Part shown: one piece after another, positions 32,061 through 43,958 of the stretch
Position numbering within the stretch: position 1 is the stretch's first letter
How the letters are laid out: every line of letters starts with the position of its first letter
DNA from: Hypericum androsaemum
Lineage: Eukaryota > Streptophyta > Magnoliopsida > Malpighiales > Hypericaceae
Reading direction: 5' to 3'
NCBI GenBank assembly: GCA_963995505.1
Contig: OZ023189.1
Span: forward strand, 1,005,155 to 1,069,154
Length of the DNA: 64,000 nt
Made by a program: the position numbers and the translations under genes
The notes under the pieces: model-generated
The model's database searches: none
What the model was told of the DNA's origin: nothing
Seen by the model: only the letters and a program-made list of their open reading frames with translations

Positions 32061-32073
32061 CGTAAGACGAGAT
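32061..32073 (+). promoter_or_regulatory. Primer-binding-site region of A3
   Basis: CGTAAGACGAGAT starts 2 nt after the LTR. It is perfectly complementary over 13 nt to LTR positions 31976-31988, 70 bp before the LTR end. See findings for the self-priming idea. Confidence 0.55.
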
Positions 32074-32087
32074 CTGTGTACTTGAAG

Positions 32088-35000
32088 ATTGCATCAACAA
32101 GCTCAGCACCAGTTCCAGCGGTCCCGGGAACTGTCCACGCCAAAAGGCCGGCCAAGTTCAACGGTACCGAGTATAAGAGATGGCAACAGAAGATGCTGTT
32201 CTACCTGACGACGCTCAATCTGGTCCGATTCTTGAAGGAAGAGGCTCTGAAGGTGGCAAAAAATGAGGCTGATCAACAGAAGATCAACGCCCTTGATGCA
32301 TGTAGTCATAGCGACTTCCTATGTCGTAACTATGTTCTGAATGGACTAGATGATACCCTTTACAATTTCTATGCAGGTTTCAAGACCGCAAAAGAATTGT
32401 GGGACTCCTTGGAGAAGAAGTATAAAATGGAGGATGCCGACTTGAAGAAATTCATCGTCGGACGATTCCTCGACTTCAAGATGATCGACTCCAAGAAGGT
32501 GATAGACCAAGTGCAAGAGTTGCAACTAATCCTACATGAGATCCATGCTGAAGGAATGCAACTAAGCGAGTCTTTCTAAGTGGCTGCTCTGATCGAGAAG
32601 CTACCTCCTCTGTGTTTAAGAACTACCTCAAGCATAAGAGGAAGGACATGGGGCTGGAAGACCTGATCGTGAGACTAAGGATCGAGGAAGACAACTGAAA
32701 GTCCGAAGTCAAGACCGGCATGACCAACTCTGAGGCTAAGGTACACCTCGCCGAAGGTGGTACTGGCAAGAAGAGGAAGAAGCCCAGGAATAAGCAGGAG
32801 AAGCAAGAGCCAAAGCAAAAGAAAGCTAAGAAGATCAAGGGCAATTGCTACAACTGCGACAAACCCGGTCACATGGCAAAAGATTGTCGCCTGCCAAAGA
32901 GGGACAATCGTGAGAAGGCAAATCTGGCCGAAGACCTGTCTGAGCTAGACCTATCCGCCGTGGTGTTTGAAGCTAATCTAGTGGATAACCCAAGAGAGTG
33001 GTTCATTGACACAGGGGCAACCTGACACATCTGCTTAGACAAGGAAATGTTCTCGACCTATATCGCGATCAACGGCCGGAAGTTGTTTATGGGTAACTCC
33101 GCAACTTCTCCCGTAGTTGGACTAGGCCAGGTGGTGCTGAAGCTGACCTCTGGAAAAGAGCTGACCCTCAAGGATGTGCTGCATGTCCCAGACATTCGTA
33201 AGAATTTAGTATCCGTCTCACTGTTGAGCAAAGCTGGGATGAAACTAGTATTTGAAGCTGATAGGTTTGTTCTGACCAAGGCTGGTGCCTTTGTAGGAAA
33301 GGGTTACCTTGAGAGGGGGCTCTTCAAGATGAATGTAATAACTATCAAACGCGTCTTTAATGGCCCTAATAAAGTTGTTAATTCTTCTTATTTGGCTGAG
33401 TGTTCTAACTTATGGCATGATAGATTAGGACACGTAAATTTGAGCTCACTAAGAAAGTTAGTAAGTTTAAATTTATTGCCTAAAATGGAGTTTGACCCAA
33501 ACAATAAATGTGAAGTATGTGTAGAGGCAAAAATGACCAAAGCACCTTTTCATTCAGTAGAAAGAAGTACTACACCTTTAGAGTTAATTCATACCGACAT
33601 GTGCGATATGAAACAAGTGCAAACTAGAGGTGGAAAAAGTATTTCATCACGTTTATTGACGATTGCACGAGGTACTGTTATGTACACCTCTTGAAAGGAA
33701 AAGACGAAGCTCTAGAAGCTTTCAAGAGTTATAAAAATGAGGTTGAAAATCAACTTAGCACTAAAATCAAAATGATTCGAAGTGATAGAGGGGGAGAATA
33801 TGTAGCTCCGTTTGAGGAATTCTGCCAACAAAATGGCATTATCCATCAGACAACAGCTCCATGCTCACCTCAATCAAATGGCGTAGCTGAACAAAAGAAT
33901 CGAATTCTTAAGGAGATGATGAATGCTATGTTAATTAGCTCAGGCTTACCACAGAATTTGTGGGGGGGGGGGGGGGGGAAGCTGTGCTATCAGCTAATCA
34001 CATTCTAAACAAATTGCCGCACAAGAAAAGGGAGAAAATCCCATATGAACTATGGAAAGGGAGAAAGTCTTCCTACGGTTACCTTAAAGTGTGGGGGTGC
34101 CTAGCTAAGGTAGAAATACCTCCACCTAAAAGGGTGAGAATAGGACCCAAGACCGTTGACTGCATCTTTATCGGATATGCCCACAACAGTAGCGCATACC
34201 GATTTCTAGTGCACAAGTCTGAAAACCCTAAAATCAACGAGGGAATGGTCATGGAATCAAGGAATGCAACATTTTTTGAGAATATCTTTTCTAAAAAGGA
34301 AACGATAGAAGTAAGCTCAAACAAAAGAAGTTATGAAGCTACACAAGGCTGTGATCAAGGTGCTGAGGAACCTAGATGGAGTAAGAGGACCAAAGTAGCC
34401 AAGTCATTTGGTCCAGATTTTCTAAACTACATGTTAGAAAATGAACCCGGGACAGTACAAGAGGCATTATCCAGTCCGGATGCTCCTCTCTGGAAAGAAG
34501 CTATCAATAGTGAGATAGAATCCATCATACAAAACCACACGTGGGAAATCGTGGATCTTCCACCAGGTTGCAAACCTTTAGGTTGCAAGTGGATCCTTAA
34601 AAGGAAATACAAAGCTGATGGATCAATCGATAAATACAAAGCTCGGTTGGTAGCTAAAGGGTTCAAACAGAAGGAAGGATATGATTTCTTTGACACCTAT
34701 TTGCCGGTCACAAGAATCACATCCATTAGAGTGATCATAGCTATCACAGCACTCTATAACCTCGAGATACATCAGATGGATGTAAAAATAGCTTTCCTAA
34801 ATGGAGAACTAGAAGAGGAAATATATATGGAACAACCAGAAGGGTTTGTTGCCCCCGGACAAGAACATAAAGTGTGCAAGCTGGTCAAGTCACTGTACGG
34901 GCTGAAACAGGCGCCGAAACAATGGCATGAGAAATTTGACAGAACAATGATGTCAAATGGCTTTAAGATCAACGAATGTGATAAATGTGTATACATTAAA

Positions 35001-35983
35001 GGCACACCTGATGCTTACGTGATTGTATGTCTGTATGTAGACGACATGCTAATCACGGGAAGCAGTAATGATCTTATTATAAAAACTAAGAACATGTTAA
35101 AGAACAACTTTGACATGAAAGATATGGGTATAGCTGACGTCATACTAGGGATCAAAATCTCTAGGACGACTGAAGGAATTGTCTTATCACAATCTCACTA
35201 CGTTGAGAATGTACTCAAAAAATTTGATGTTTTGACAAACCTCCAGCTAAGACTCCGGTAGACCTGAGTCTACACTTGGCTAAGAACAGAGGTGACCCAG
35301 TATCTCAACTAAAATATGCAACGATCATTGGGAGTCTAATGTACTTAACAAATTGTACACGCCATGATATTGCATACTCAGTTAGCAAGCTTAGTAGATT
35401 TACGAGCAATCCAGGACCAGACCACTGGCTAGCTTTGGAAAGCGTTCTAAAGTATTTGAAATATACCATGAACCATGGCATACTTTGTACTAGGTATCCA
35501 GCTGTATTGGAAGGATGCAGTGATGCGAATTGGATATCGGACACTAAAGACTCCAAATCCACTAGTGGTTATGTGTTCACCATAGGTGGAGGAGCTGTGT
35601 CCTGGAAATCCTCTAAACAAACGTGCATAGCTCGATCCACCATGGAGTCGGAGTTTATAGCACTAGACAAATCTGGGGAAGAAGCTGAATGGCTCAGAAA
35701 TTTCCTAGAGGATATTCCGTGTTGGAACAAGTCTGTGCCCCCTGTATTAATACATTGTGATTGCATGTCTGCAATCGGGAGAGCACAAAGTACTATGTGC
35801 AACGGTAAGTCTCGACATATCCGTAGGAGACATAACACCATTAGACAATTGATCTCAAGTGGAGTAATAACCATTGATTATGTGAAGTCCAAGGACAACA
35901 TAGCTGATCCTTTGACGAAAGGAATCAACAGAGATCTAATGTACAACGCAGTAAAGGGAATGGGGTTAAAATCCACACATTAA
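32088..35983 (+). pseudogene. Copia A3 gag-pol pseudogene
   Basis: Blocks: gag to 32579; knuckle [14 protein letters not shown] (about 32845); protease WFIDTGAT then TGA at 33023; pre-integrase and integrase (33047-34000); RT with intact CLYVDDMLITGS (about 35020-35058); RNase H region to 35983. The expected start codon is ATT (32088) instead of ATG. Other lesions are TAA at 32577, a 7-bp deletion near 32613, TGA near 32697, TGA at 33023, a one-base loss near 33640, a 17-G run at 33962-33978 that shifts frame, and a one-base loss near 35229. Unlike A1 and A2, it has TGT and CAA at the two gag codons where they carry TAG. Confidence 0.9.
33962..33978. repeat. 17-G homopolymer inside A3 integrase
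   Basis: A1 and A2 have six G at the same place (TGGGGGGAAGC). The extra 11 bases shift the reading frame in the C-terminal part of integrase. Confidence 0.9.
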
Positions 35984-36535
35984 AGAACGTTCATAGCGGT
36001 AACTCAACCATGATGAGTGGAGATCCCACAAACTTGGTTCAATGAGACAACTAAGTTATAGATGGTTCAGATGAATACTTGGGATCCGTCCCATTCTCAG
36101 AAGTTGTCCAAGTACTACCCTGCAGAGGTGTGGTAAGGTTAAGCATCTACGCTTTTATTGATTCCTATACCAGATAAAGGTGGAGTATAGCAGGATACTC
36201 CTGATAGGAGATCACCAATATAAGTGTGAAGTGAGGCCGCTTCAAATTCAAATAAAAAAAATACTTATGAATCCAAGATAAGGTCCATGGCCGAAACGGA
36301 CACAACGTGAGAACCAAAGGATATTAGAGATATCATTGTGTAAATGTTATTGTCTTGGTTTACATAAAAAAGCTAACCAGTTCAAGACATCGCGTTCACT
36401 GAGCAGCAAGTAAATCCGATAGCATTTTACTAGGGAAGGTTCAAAGCCGTAAGCAACCTTTCTCGATGCAATGATACTTCGTTGGAACTTTCTTCAACGT
36501 GTCAGCATGCATTAATCATCATTCATGTGGAGGAT

Positions 36536-36752
36536 TATTGGAAAAGCTTGAATGAAAATTCAATGCAAAGCCCAAAGTGGAAAGGCCCAAAGTGGGAGGC
36601 CCAAAAGGGAAATGGAAAGTGCAATCCCACATTGGAAAGTGGCACCAACCTTTCCTAGTTTATAAGGAGAAACTCCTTGTTAGCTAGGAAATAAGTTGAC
36701 CACCTGGAAGGATAGCCAACTTCGACCGCGACAGGATGGTGCGTAGCACCAT

Positions 36753-36785
<33 letters not shown>

Positions 36786-37442
36786 CGCTTGCACACGTGC
36801 ATGTGCGCATGGCGCATTGGACGTAGGTCGCAATGGGCGCTTTGTGGCGTACTTGGTACTTCGCACGTGCGCATCGTCGCGAGGAGCTGGAGGAGCCTTA
36901 AGTATTTTACCCAAGTCCTGAGTGAGCTGCGTAGCTAACGAAGCGACGAGGGGCTGGAACATCCTGGAGACTTCCAGACGGCCGAAGGGTTGCGAGATCC
37001 CTCGTGAAGGAGTGCCAGCATAGTCTGGGCGCACCTGGAAGGATCCAGAATACCACCGAAGGGCCACGAGCGTAGCCAGCCAGCCTGCTGGCCGAATTGA
37101 CGCGCCCCTTCGAAGTGCGTGCCTCCCTCCCATCCAGCGCCTATAAATAGGCCCATCCCCCATCATTTGCACTCACCCCACTATAACTTGCATAAGCATT
37201 CGTTAGCAATTGTAGGCTCTCTCTCCCTCTCTCGGAACGTTCTGAATATCAGACGGTTCGCCAGAAGCTTCGAGGGTCGTTGTGCTACGAACTCGAAGTC
37301 TGAAAGTCATTGTATCTTGGGGACGATTGCCGCAGCCTGTAAGCACTAAATACGGGGCAATCTCATCTTATGGAGAAAGAGTCGAACTCTTGCCTCGACT
37401 AATAAAGATCCAAATCAAGTACACCTCCTCCGACAAACAGCA
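36536..37442 (+). repeat. 3' LTR of A3
   Basis: It starts TATTGGAAAAGCTTGAATG after GTGGAGGAT and ends CCGACAAACAGCA, 907 bp. It carries a (GAGCAC)n stretch at 36754-36785 and TATA at 37142-37151. Confidence 0.87.
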
Positions 37443-38596
37443 TACTATTAATTTTTTTGGCAGATTATTATTATAATTTGATTTAGATGATGTGATATTC
37501 TAATATTGCTCTATTGACTAATCTAAATTCGTATCCATTAAAGCTTAAAAAGTGATTTAAAATTTTTTAATAAATATTTAATACTACCATCTTCACTCTA
37601 TTTGGAATGTCATATCGAGAACATATCTCAATAAAGCAGGTGGCGCAATGGGAACCACGAAAGCTTGTTTTGTTTGTCTTTCCCGTTTTGCTTCTAATTA
37701 AACAAGGTTTCGTCCTTATTTTGTCTTCCCTGTGTGTTTATTCGATAGTAGTTTGTTTTTTGGGGTATCCGATAGTAGTTACCGACACACACTTTTTAAT
37801 TGTTAAGGTGGGCGTTTGAAAATAATGTGTTAGGCAGTTGAATGGATTACTTTAAGTGGCCTCTGGATTGGGTACTAAGTATTGAGACACGCACCGCACC
37901 ATGCGGGAGAGAATCTGAGCAACATGCGGGAGAGAATCTGAGCCATCTATATGCTCTGAAAAGGGGCACCGGATTTGGTGCTGGACGTGTATTTTCGTCT
38001 AGGACCATCCCGGCACACGCACAAGTTCGCTTAGTTTTGATACAATGGTTCGCTCAGTTATGATACAATGGGTCGCCCAATTATGATGCAACGGATCGCC
38101 CGAAGCTGTCCCAATTTTTCAGAACACGCACGAGTTCGCTTAGTTATGATGTAATGGTTTGCTTAGTTATGATACAATGGTTCGCTTAGTTATGATGGAA
38201 TGATTTGTCCGAAGTTCGACGAATGGGCCGAATGGGCTGAATATAGCGTCCTGGAACACGTGCTAGTTCGCCCAGTTATGATACAATGGTTCGCTCAGTT
38301 ATAATACAATGGGTCGCCCAGTTATGATGCAATGGGTCACCCCGGAACACGCACAGGTTCGGCCAGTTATGATACAATGGTTCGCCCAGTTATGATACAA
38401 TGGTTCTCCCAGTTATGATGCAATGGGTCGGATCCAGGACGGTCCTGGAAATAGGGTTCCAGGACCAAATTAGGTGAAATTAAGTATTAACTATTTGTTT
38501 GAAAATTGTTGGAAAATCTGTGTTGGAGGATGAGAGAACAATTTTGGTGTTGCACCGACTTCAAGGATCTTGTAAACAAACAAATAGCTTGACATA
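37443..38596. other. Intergenic DNA with minisatellite, before copia B
   Basis: AT-rich sequence without genes runs to about 37870. After that come a direct repeat of ATGCGGGAGAGAATCTGAGC (about 37901-37941) and the hierarchical minisatellite annotated separately. The last 130 bp before 38597 may be leader sequence of copia B, but no LTR or primer site is recognisable. Confidence 0.5.
38025..38430. repeat. Hierarchical minisatellite, 23-24 bp monomer
   Basis: The monomer is close to CCAGTTATGATACAATGGTTCG. Monomers come in groups of about three, and each group is introduced by an AACACGCACGAGTTCG-like linker (about 38010, 38115, 38250, 38345). This gives roughly 100-bp higher-order blocks repeated about four times. 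Confidence 0.8.
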
Positions 38597-39619
38597 ATGG
38601 AGGCTGAAACATCAATAGTTACTGCACAATCTCTACAAGTGATGAACCAGACATTGAACCGTCTACAATGCTTTGATGGTGAAAACTTTACCTGTTGGCA
38701 AGAGACTGTGAAGTTCTTCCTCATCACCATCAAGTTGTGGAACATTCTTGAAGATGGCTTAGGGGAGATTCCTACTACAACTCCAGAGGACAGTGACAAA
38801 TTGAAGGCCAAATGCAAGAAGCGTCAATAAGAGGATTTCATGTGTCGAGGTCACATTCTGAATGCTTTAGATACTAATGTCTACAATGCAAGCATCTCGA
38901 CGGCAAAGGAGTTGTAGACAGCACTGGACAACAAATACAAGATCTCTGAAGCAAGCAACGAGAAGTTTCTGATATGTAACTTCATTGATTTCAAGATGGT
39001 TGACAGTAAGTCAATCATCGCCCAGGTCAGCAAACTTCTACTCATTGTCAACCATCTCAAGGATGCTGGTATTGATCTATTGGACTCTTTTGTTGTTGGA
39101 GTCATAATCTCTCATCTTCGTCCTTCATGGAATGGTTACAATAAAAAACTTAAGCATGCTGAAACTGACCATGATCTTGAAGGTTTGCAGCATCATCTTC
39201 GTATCGAAGAGGACTCTCGTAAATGAGAGATAAAAGATAGTCAGCAAACTGGAGATTTCTCTAAGGCTAACAATGTTGAAATTTTGAAGCCTAAGAATGA
39301 TTCTCCGTTTAAAAAGAAAAATCCTAACCAAAAGGATAAGAAGAAAGGTGATTGCTTCTGGTGTAAGAAATCTGGCCATTATGCTCGTGACTGTCATCAA
39401 CGAAAGAAAAGATTGAAAAAGGAGGCAAACATGGTCGATGAAAAGGACAAACTTGTCGCTGTGGTACAACCATTCATATCTGTAAAGACAAAAATCTTTA
39501 TAAGACATATGGACCGGTTATTGAAGAAGGAAACAAAGTTACTTCAGCAAACAACCGAAGCAGCAAGGTCGTTGGCAAAGGCACTGTTGAACTCCCATTT
39601 ACATTGGGAAAGACCTTGA
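38597..39619 (+). pseudogene. Copia B gag and protease remnant
   Basis: 38597-38830 is the gag start (MEAETSIVTAQSLQVMNQ, LQCFDGENFTCWQETVKFFL), a UBN2-type capsid, ending at TAA. Further gag is at 38996-39226. The CCHC knuckle CFWCKKSGHYARDC is at about 39354-39396. The protease active site near 39460 has lost its D-S/T-G frame, and only a downstream TLKNVLHVPDI stretch (about 39618) remains readable in another frame. Confidence 0.83.
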
Positions 39620-39774
39620 CTCTTAAGAATGTACTACATGTCCCTGATATTGTAAGGAACCTAGTTTGCGGAGTCCTTATTAACAAGGCCGGATTCAAGG
39701 TTACTTATGAGTCTAATAAGTTTGTATTGTCCAAGAACGGGATGATCATTGTATAAAGATACTCTTGTAATGGG

Positions 39775-41334
39775 ATGATTAAACTCAATCTAATAAAGGT
39801 TGATTCTACTTATATTGTTGACTCTTTTGATATTTGGCATGCTAGATTAGGACATGTGAATTATGGTTCTCTCAGAAACACGAAAAGATTAGGATCGATT
39901 TCCAATTGCGATTTTGAGAATGTTTCTAAATGTGAAATATGTGCACAAGCTTTATACATAGAACATCATTCAAATTCGTAGTTAGAAATTCTACCTTTCT
40001 TGAATTAGTGCATAGTGATGTTAGTGATTTAAAAAGTCATATAACTCGTGGTGAAAACAAATACTATGTCACTTTCATTGATGATTGCACTAGATATGCA
40101 TATGTTTATTTGATGAAATCTAATGATGAAGTTTTTGGCAAGTTTAAGATTTACAAGGCTGAAGTAGAGACACAACTAGGGGAGAAAATTAAAGTTTTAC
40201 GATCTGATTGTGGTGGTGAATACTTTCCTATTGAGTTCACTTTGTTTTGTCAAAGAATATGGTTTAGTTCATCAAGTTACTGCAACTTACACACCCCAAT
40301 GAAATGGTATTGCTAAAAGAAAGAATATGACTTTGATAGAAATGGTGAATGCTGTGCTAATAAGTTCTAGTTTGCCTAATTCTTTATAGGGTGAAGCCAT
40401 TTTGTCCGCATGCTATATTTTACATAGAGTACCTTTGAAAAAGAAGAATGTTTCTCCTTATGAATTGTGGTTTAAAAGAAAGCCTAACTTGAAAAGATTA
40501 AAAGTGCGGGGATGCTTAGCATATGTTAGAAAGCCTGATCCTAAAAGACCAAAGTTAGGAAATAGAGGTTATAAATGTGCATTTGTAGGCTACTCACATA
40601 ATAGTACAACCTACACATTTTTAATTCTTGATACTTTTGAGATTATAGAATATGTAGATGTGGAATTCTTTGAGAACTTAACTAGGCATAGTTCCCAAAA
40701 TGAACCCGTTGGAGATCCATTGTTGCCTAGTCTAGAACCGATAGACACTAACAACAATGATGACACTTTAGCTCCTACGGAAGATGTTAAACCTCGAAAA
40801 AGTAAGAAAACGAGAATAGAGAAAGACTATGGTCCTGAAATCATAACATATCTTGTATTATGTAATAAAAATGAGATTGTTAATATTGTTAAGTATGTTA
40901 TGCATGTTGATGATGATCCTAAAACCTATCATGATGCTATGAGTTCTAGAGATGTCATTTTCTGGAAAGAGGCTATCAATGATGAGATGAATTCAATTTT
41001 GTCTAATGCAACTTGGATATTGTGTGATTTACCTGCTGGTGCTAAGCCTATAGGATGTAAATGGATATTCAAAAGAAAATTGAATGCCGATGGCTCCATT
41101 GATAAATTTAAAGTCAGATTGGTTGCTAAGGGATATAGGCAAAGACATGGGATTGATTATTTTGATACACATGCTCCTGATGCACGCATTACATCCATTC
41201 ATTGTTTAATTGCAGTTGCATCTATTCACAAATTAGTTATACATCAAATGGACGTGAAAACTACATTCTTAAATGGTGATCTGGAAGAAAATATCTATAT
41301 GGAACAACCTGAAGGTTTTGTACTACCAGGCTAA
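39775..41334 (+). pseudogene. Copia B integrase and RT remnant
   Basis: 39775-39981 has the pre-integrase region (DIWHARLGHVNYGSLRN, CEICAQ). 39939-40316 has the integrase core ([31 protein letters not shown]), ending in a frameshift. 40402-41334 carries the integrase C-terminal part and RT (EAINDEMNSILSNATWILCD, GCKWIFKRKLNADGSID, HQMDVKTTFLNGDLEENIYM). It ends before the catalytic YVDD box. Confidence 0.87.
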
Positions 41335-41457
41335 GAAAAGAGAGTTTGCAAGTTAGTGAAATCTCTTTATGGCCTGAAGCAAGCTCTCGTGTAATGGCAT
41401 GAGAAGTTTGACAAAGTTGCATTGTCATATGATTTTATTGTTAATGATGTTGATAAA

Positions 41458-43085
41458 TTTAAACGATGCCAACTTGGCTTCCGACTCATGATGAGAAACC
41501 GCCTCAGACGAAGCCAACTTGGCTCCACCTCATGATGAGAACACAAACCGCCTTAGTCATAAACTGTCTTAGTCATATTCAATGACGCCAACTTGGCTCC
41601 GGCTCATGATGAGAAACGCAAACCGCCTTAGTCATATCGACGTCTAAACTGCCTTACTCATATTGAGGCACCGACTTGGTTCTGGTACAATTCGAACGTT
41701 TCACTCAAAGCCCAATAAGCGAGCACCGCGGCCGAGCGAACGAGCGAGCACACCAAGCGAATGAGTGAGCACCGCGGCCGAGCGAGCGAGCGAGCGAGCG
41801 AACGAGCACCTTGGCCGAGCAAGCAAGCAAGCACTTTGGCTGAGCGAGCGATGGTCGTGGCTGAGTGAACGGCCGAGCAACTTGGCTGAGCAAGCGAGAG
41901 CACACCGAGCGAGCGAGAGAGCACATCGAGCGAGCGAGCACCTTGGCTGAGCGAGCGAGCAAGCGTAGCAGCCGACAAAGCAAGAGAGCACACCGAGCGA
42001 GGCCCTTGGCCGAGCGAGCGAACATCGCAGCCGAGCGGGCGAGCGTCGTGGCCGAGTAAGCGAGCGAGCACCTTGACTGAGCGAGCGTCGCGGAAGAGCG
42101 AACAAGCGAGCAAGCGTTCGAGCGAGCACACCGAGCGAGCACCTTGGCTTAGCGAGCGAACCAAACGAGCGATCACCTTGGCCGAACGAGCGAGCATCGC
42201 AACTAAGCGAGCGAGCGAGCACCTTGACGGAGCAAGTGCGCAAGCTTCGCGGCCGAGTGAGCTAGCGAGCCAGCGTCGTGGCTGAGCGAACAAGTGAGCA
42301 AGCGTGGCGGTCGAGCGAGCGTTGTGACCGAGTGAGCGAGCGAGGCCCTTGGCCGAGCGAGCGAGCGTCGCGACTGAGCACCTTGGCGGAGCGAGTGAGC
42401 GAGCATCGTGGCCGAGGGAGCAAGCGAGCACCTTGGCAGAGCGAGCAAGCATCGCGGTCGAGCGAGTAAGCATCGCGACCGATCGAGTGAGCGAGCGTCG
42501 CGGTTGAGCGAGCGAGCGTCGCGACCGATTGAACGAGCGAGCATCGCGACCGATTGAGCGAGCGAGCGTCGCGACCGATTGAGCGAGCGAGCCCCTTGGC
42601 CGAGCGAGCACACTGAGCGACCGTCAAGGCCGAGCAAGCGAGCGAGAGCCCCTCGGCCGAGCGAGCGAGCAAGCCCCTCGGCCGAGCGAGCGAGCAAGCA
42701 TGGCGGCCGAGTGAGCGAGCAAGCATGGCGGCAGAGCGAGCGAGAGAGTACACCGAGCGAGCCCCTTGGCGGAGCGAGGCAGCGAGCATCGCGGCAGAGC
42801 GAGCGAGCGAGCACCTTGGCAGAGAGAGGGAGCGAGCATCGCATCGGAGCGAGCGAGCACCATGGCCGAGCGAGCGAGCGAGCACCTTGGCTGAGCGAGC
42901 GAGCAAGCAAGCATTGAGCCGGCGAGCACCGAGCGAGCGAGTGAGCACCGAGCGAACGAGTGAGCACCGAGCGAACGAGCGCATCGATCGAGCGGAGTAA
43001 GCAAAGTGCACGTAAGTTGGGAATGAGCGAACAAAACCAAAAATCCAGCGTACTCCAAAGCTGAGTCCTTTTTCGAGTCCCAACA
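41458..43085 (-). repeat. 3' LTR of element D (truncated)
   Basis: It starts TGTTGGGACTCGAAAAAGG (minus strand, 43085). A long GCTC/GAGC-rich minisatellite (about 41715-43000) comes next, then a block with repeated ACGATGCCAACTTGGC-like motifs (41460-41660). The TATA, R and U5 parts are absent. The open frames on both strands of the GAGC region (Leu-Ala-Arg-Ser and Ala-Ser-Glu-Arg repeats) reflect lack of stops in the repeat and are not genes. Confidence 0.75.
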
Positions 43086-43958
43086 ATGCCCCCCGTACGT
43101 AAATGCTTCGGTATGACCAGTTGAGAAGCGTTGACGTGGTCCTAAAAAAAACTCTTCGAGACTTGGTGAACTTGTGGCACTTCTACTCAAAGGGATTCCT
43201 CATCTCAGCCTTGGCATCTTGTAACTTCCCCGGGGTAGGGTGATGATCGCTACTCTCTGATAGCTCCATAGGATATAGGCCGCCGTCCGTAAAGACATAC
43301 CCGGCCGACTCATATGGTGACAAGGTGTAGACTCCATTCTCCTTTTCACCTCCCCCTAGGGCTTCACTTGCCATAGGCAAACAAGCTACGGCGCTTGCCT
43401 CAAAGTGAAGCTTCGGTCAGTCGTTGGGTCGAAGGGACCTCTCGCTCGACTAAACTCATATACCGAGCAAATCGGCCATCTATGTTGTTCCAGGCCATCC
43501 TTGTTAGCATTATAGACCCATCACATGAGACTGTTACAATATAATACGTGGTTGATGGCCGTGCATCGGTCATCATGATCTCTACCTTCCCATCTGACTT
43601 CCACCAGATTAGACATTGGCGGATGGAAGATGAGATTACCTGAACGAGCGAACTAAGTCTCGCCCTTTCCCGATAAAGTTGGTCATGATATTGCTAGTCT
43701 GGCTGGCCTCATCTTCCTCCTTCTCCTTATTGCATTTTCAGAGGAGAGACTGAAGAAAAGTATTCACCATTACTATAACGTCCATGAGTACCCTCTCGAT
43801 CGGCTCTCCGAGAATGTGAGCTGTGATGCTAAGAGGTTTTTTGCATTCGCCCATCCTTTGGGTTAGCCTCACGATAGTAACATTATCATTAAAGGCTTTC
43901 ACTACAGGTATGGCTGAGCACTTCTCTCCTACTTGAGGCTCAGTAGGATCTTCTTTGA
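43086..43958 (-). other. 3' internal region of element D, no recognised gene
   Basis: This lies between the polypurine tract and the end of the 313-codon frame. Short minus-strand frames such as 43183-43380 have no known motif. No pol domain is visible. Confidence 0.55.

Larger units (their letters stand above)
31234..37442 (+). mobile_element. Ty1/copia element A3, no clear TSD
   Basis: Third copy of family A. The 5' LTR is 31234-32058, the coding region about 32088-35983, and the 3' LTR 36536-37442. The LTRs begin TATTGG in place of TGTTGG. The five bases outside the ends differ (TGGAC, TACTA). The two LTRs differ by large U3 deletions (825 and 907 bp). The coding region is the least decayed RT to RNase H of the family, but frameshifts and stops are present throughout. 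Confidence 0.88.
38597..41457 (+). mobile_element. Truncated Ty1/copia element B
   Basis: This is a copia element of a different family from A. Domain order runs from gag to RT and stops at about 41457 inside RT (MEQPEGFVLPG, then a stop, then HEKFDK). There the sequence switches to the repeat-rich LTR of element D. No LTR, primer site or TSD is visible. Many stops and frame changes are present. Confidence 0.85.

Noticed and set aside
38025..38430. CRISPR-like short repeats
   Set aside because: Monomers are directly contiguous and diverged, without unique spacers. This is a minisatellite.
41658..43190. Long minus-strand frames rich in Leu-Ala-Arg-Ser (up to 317 codons) and plus-strand Ala-Ser-Glu-Arg frames
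   Set aside because: They come from the GAGC minisatellite, which lacks stop codons in several frames on both strands. They have no start context, no domain and no stable boundaries.
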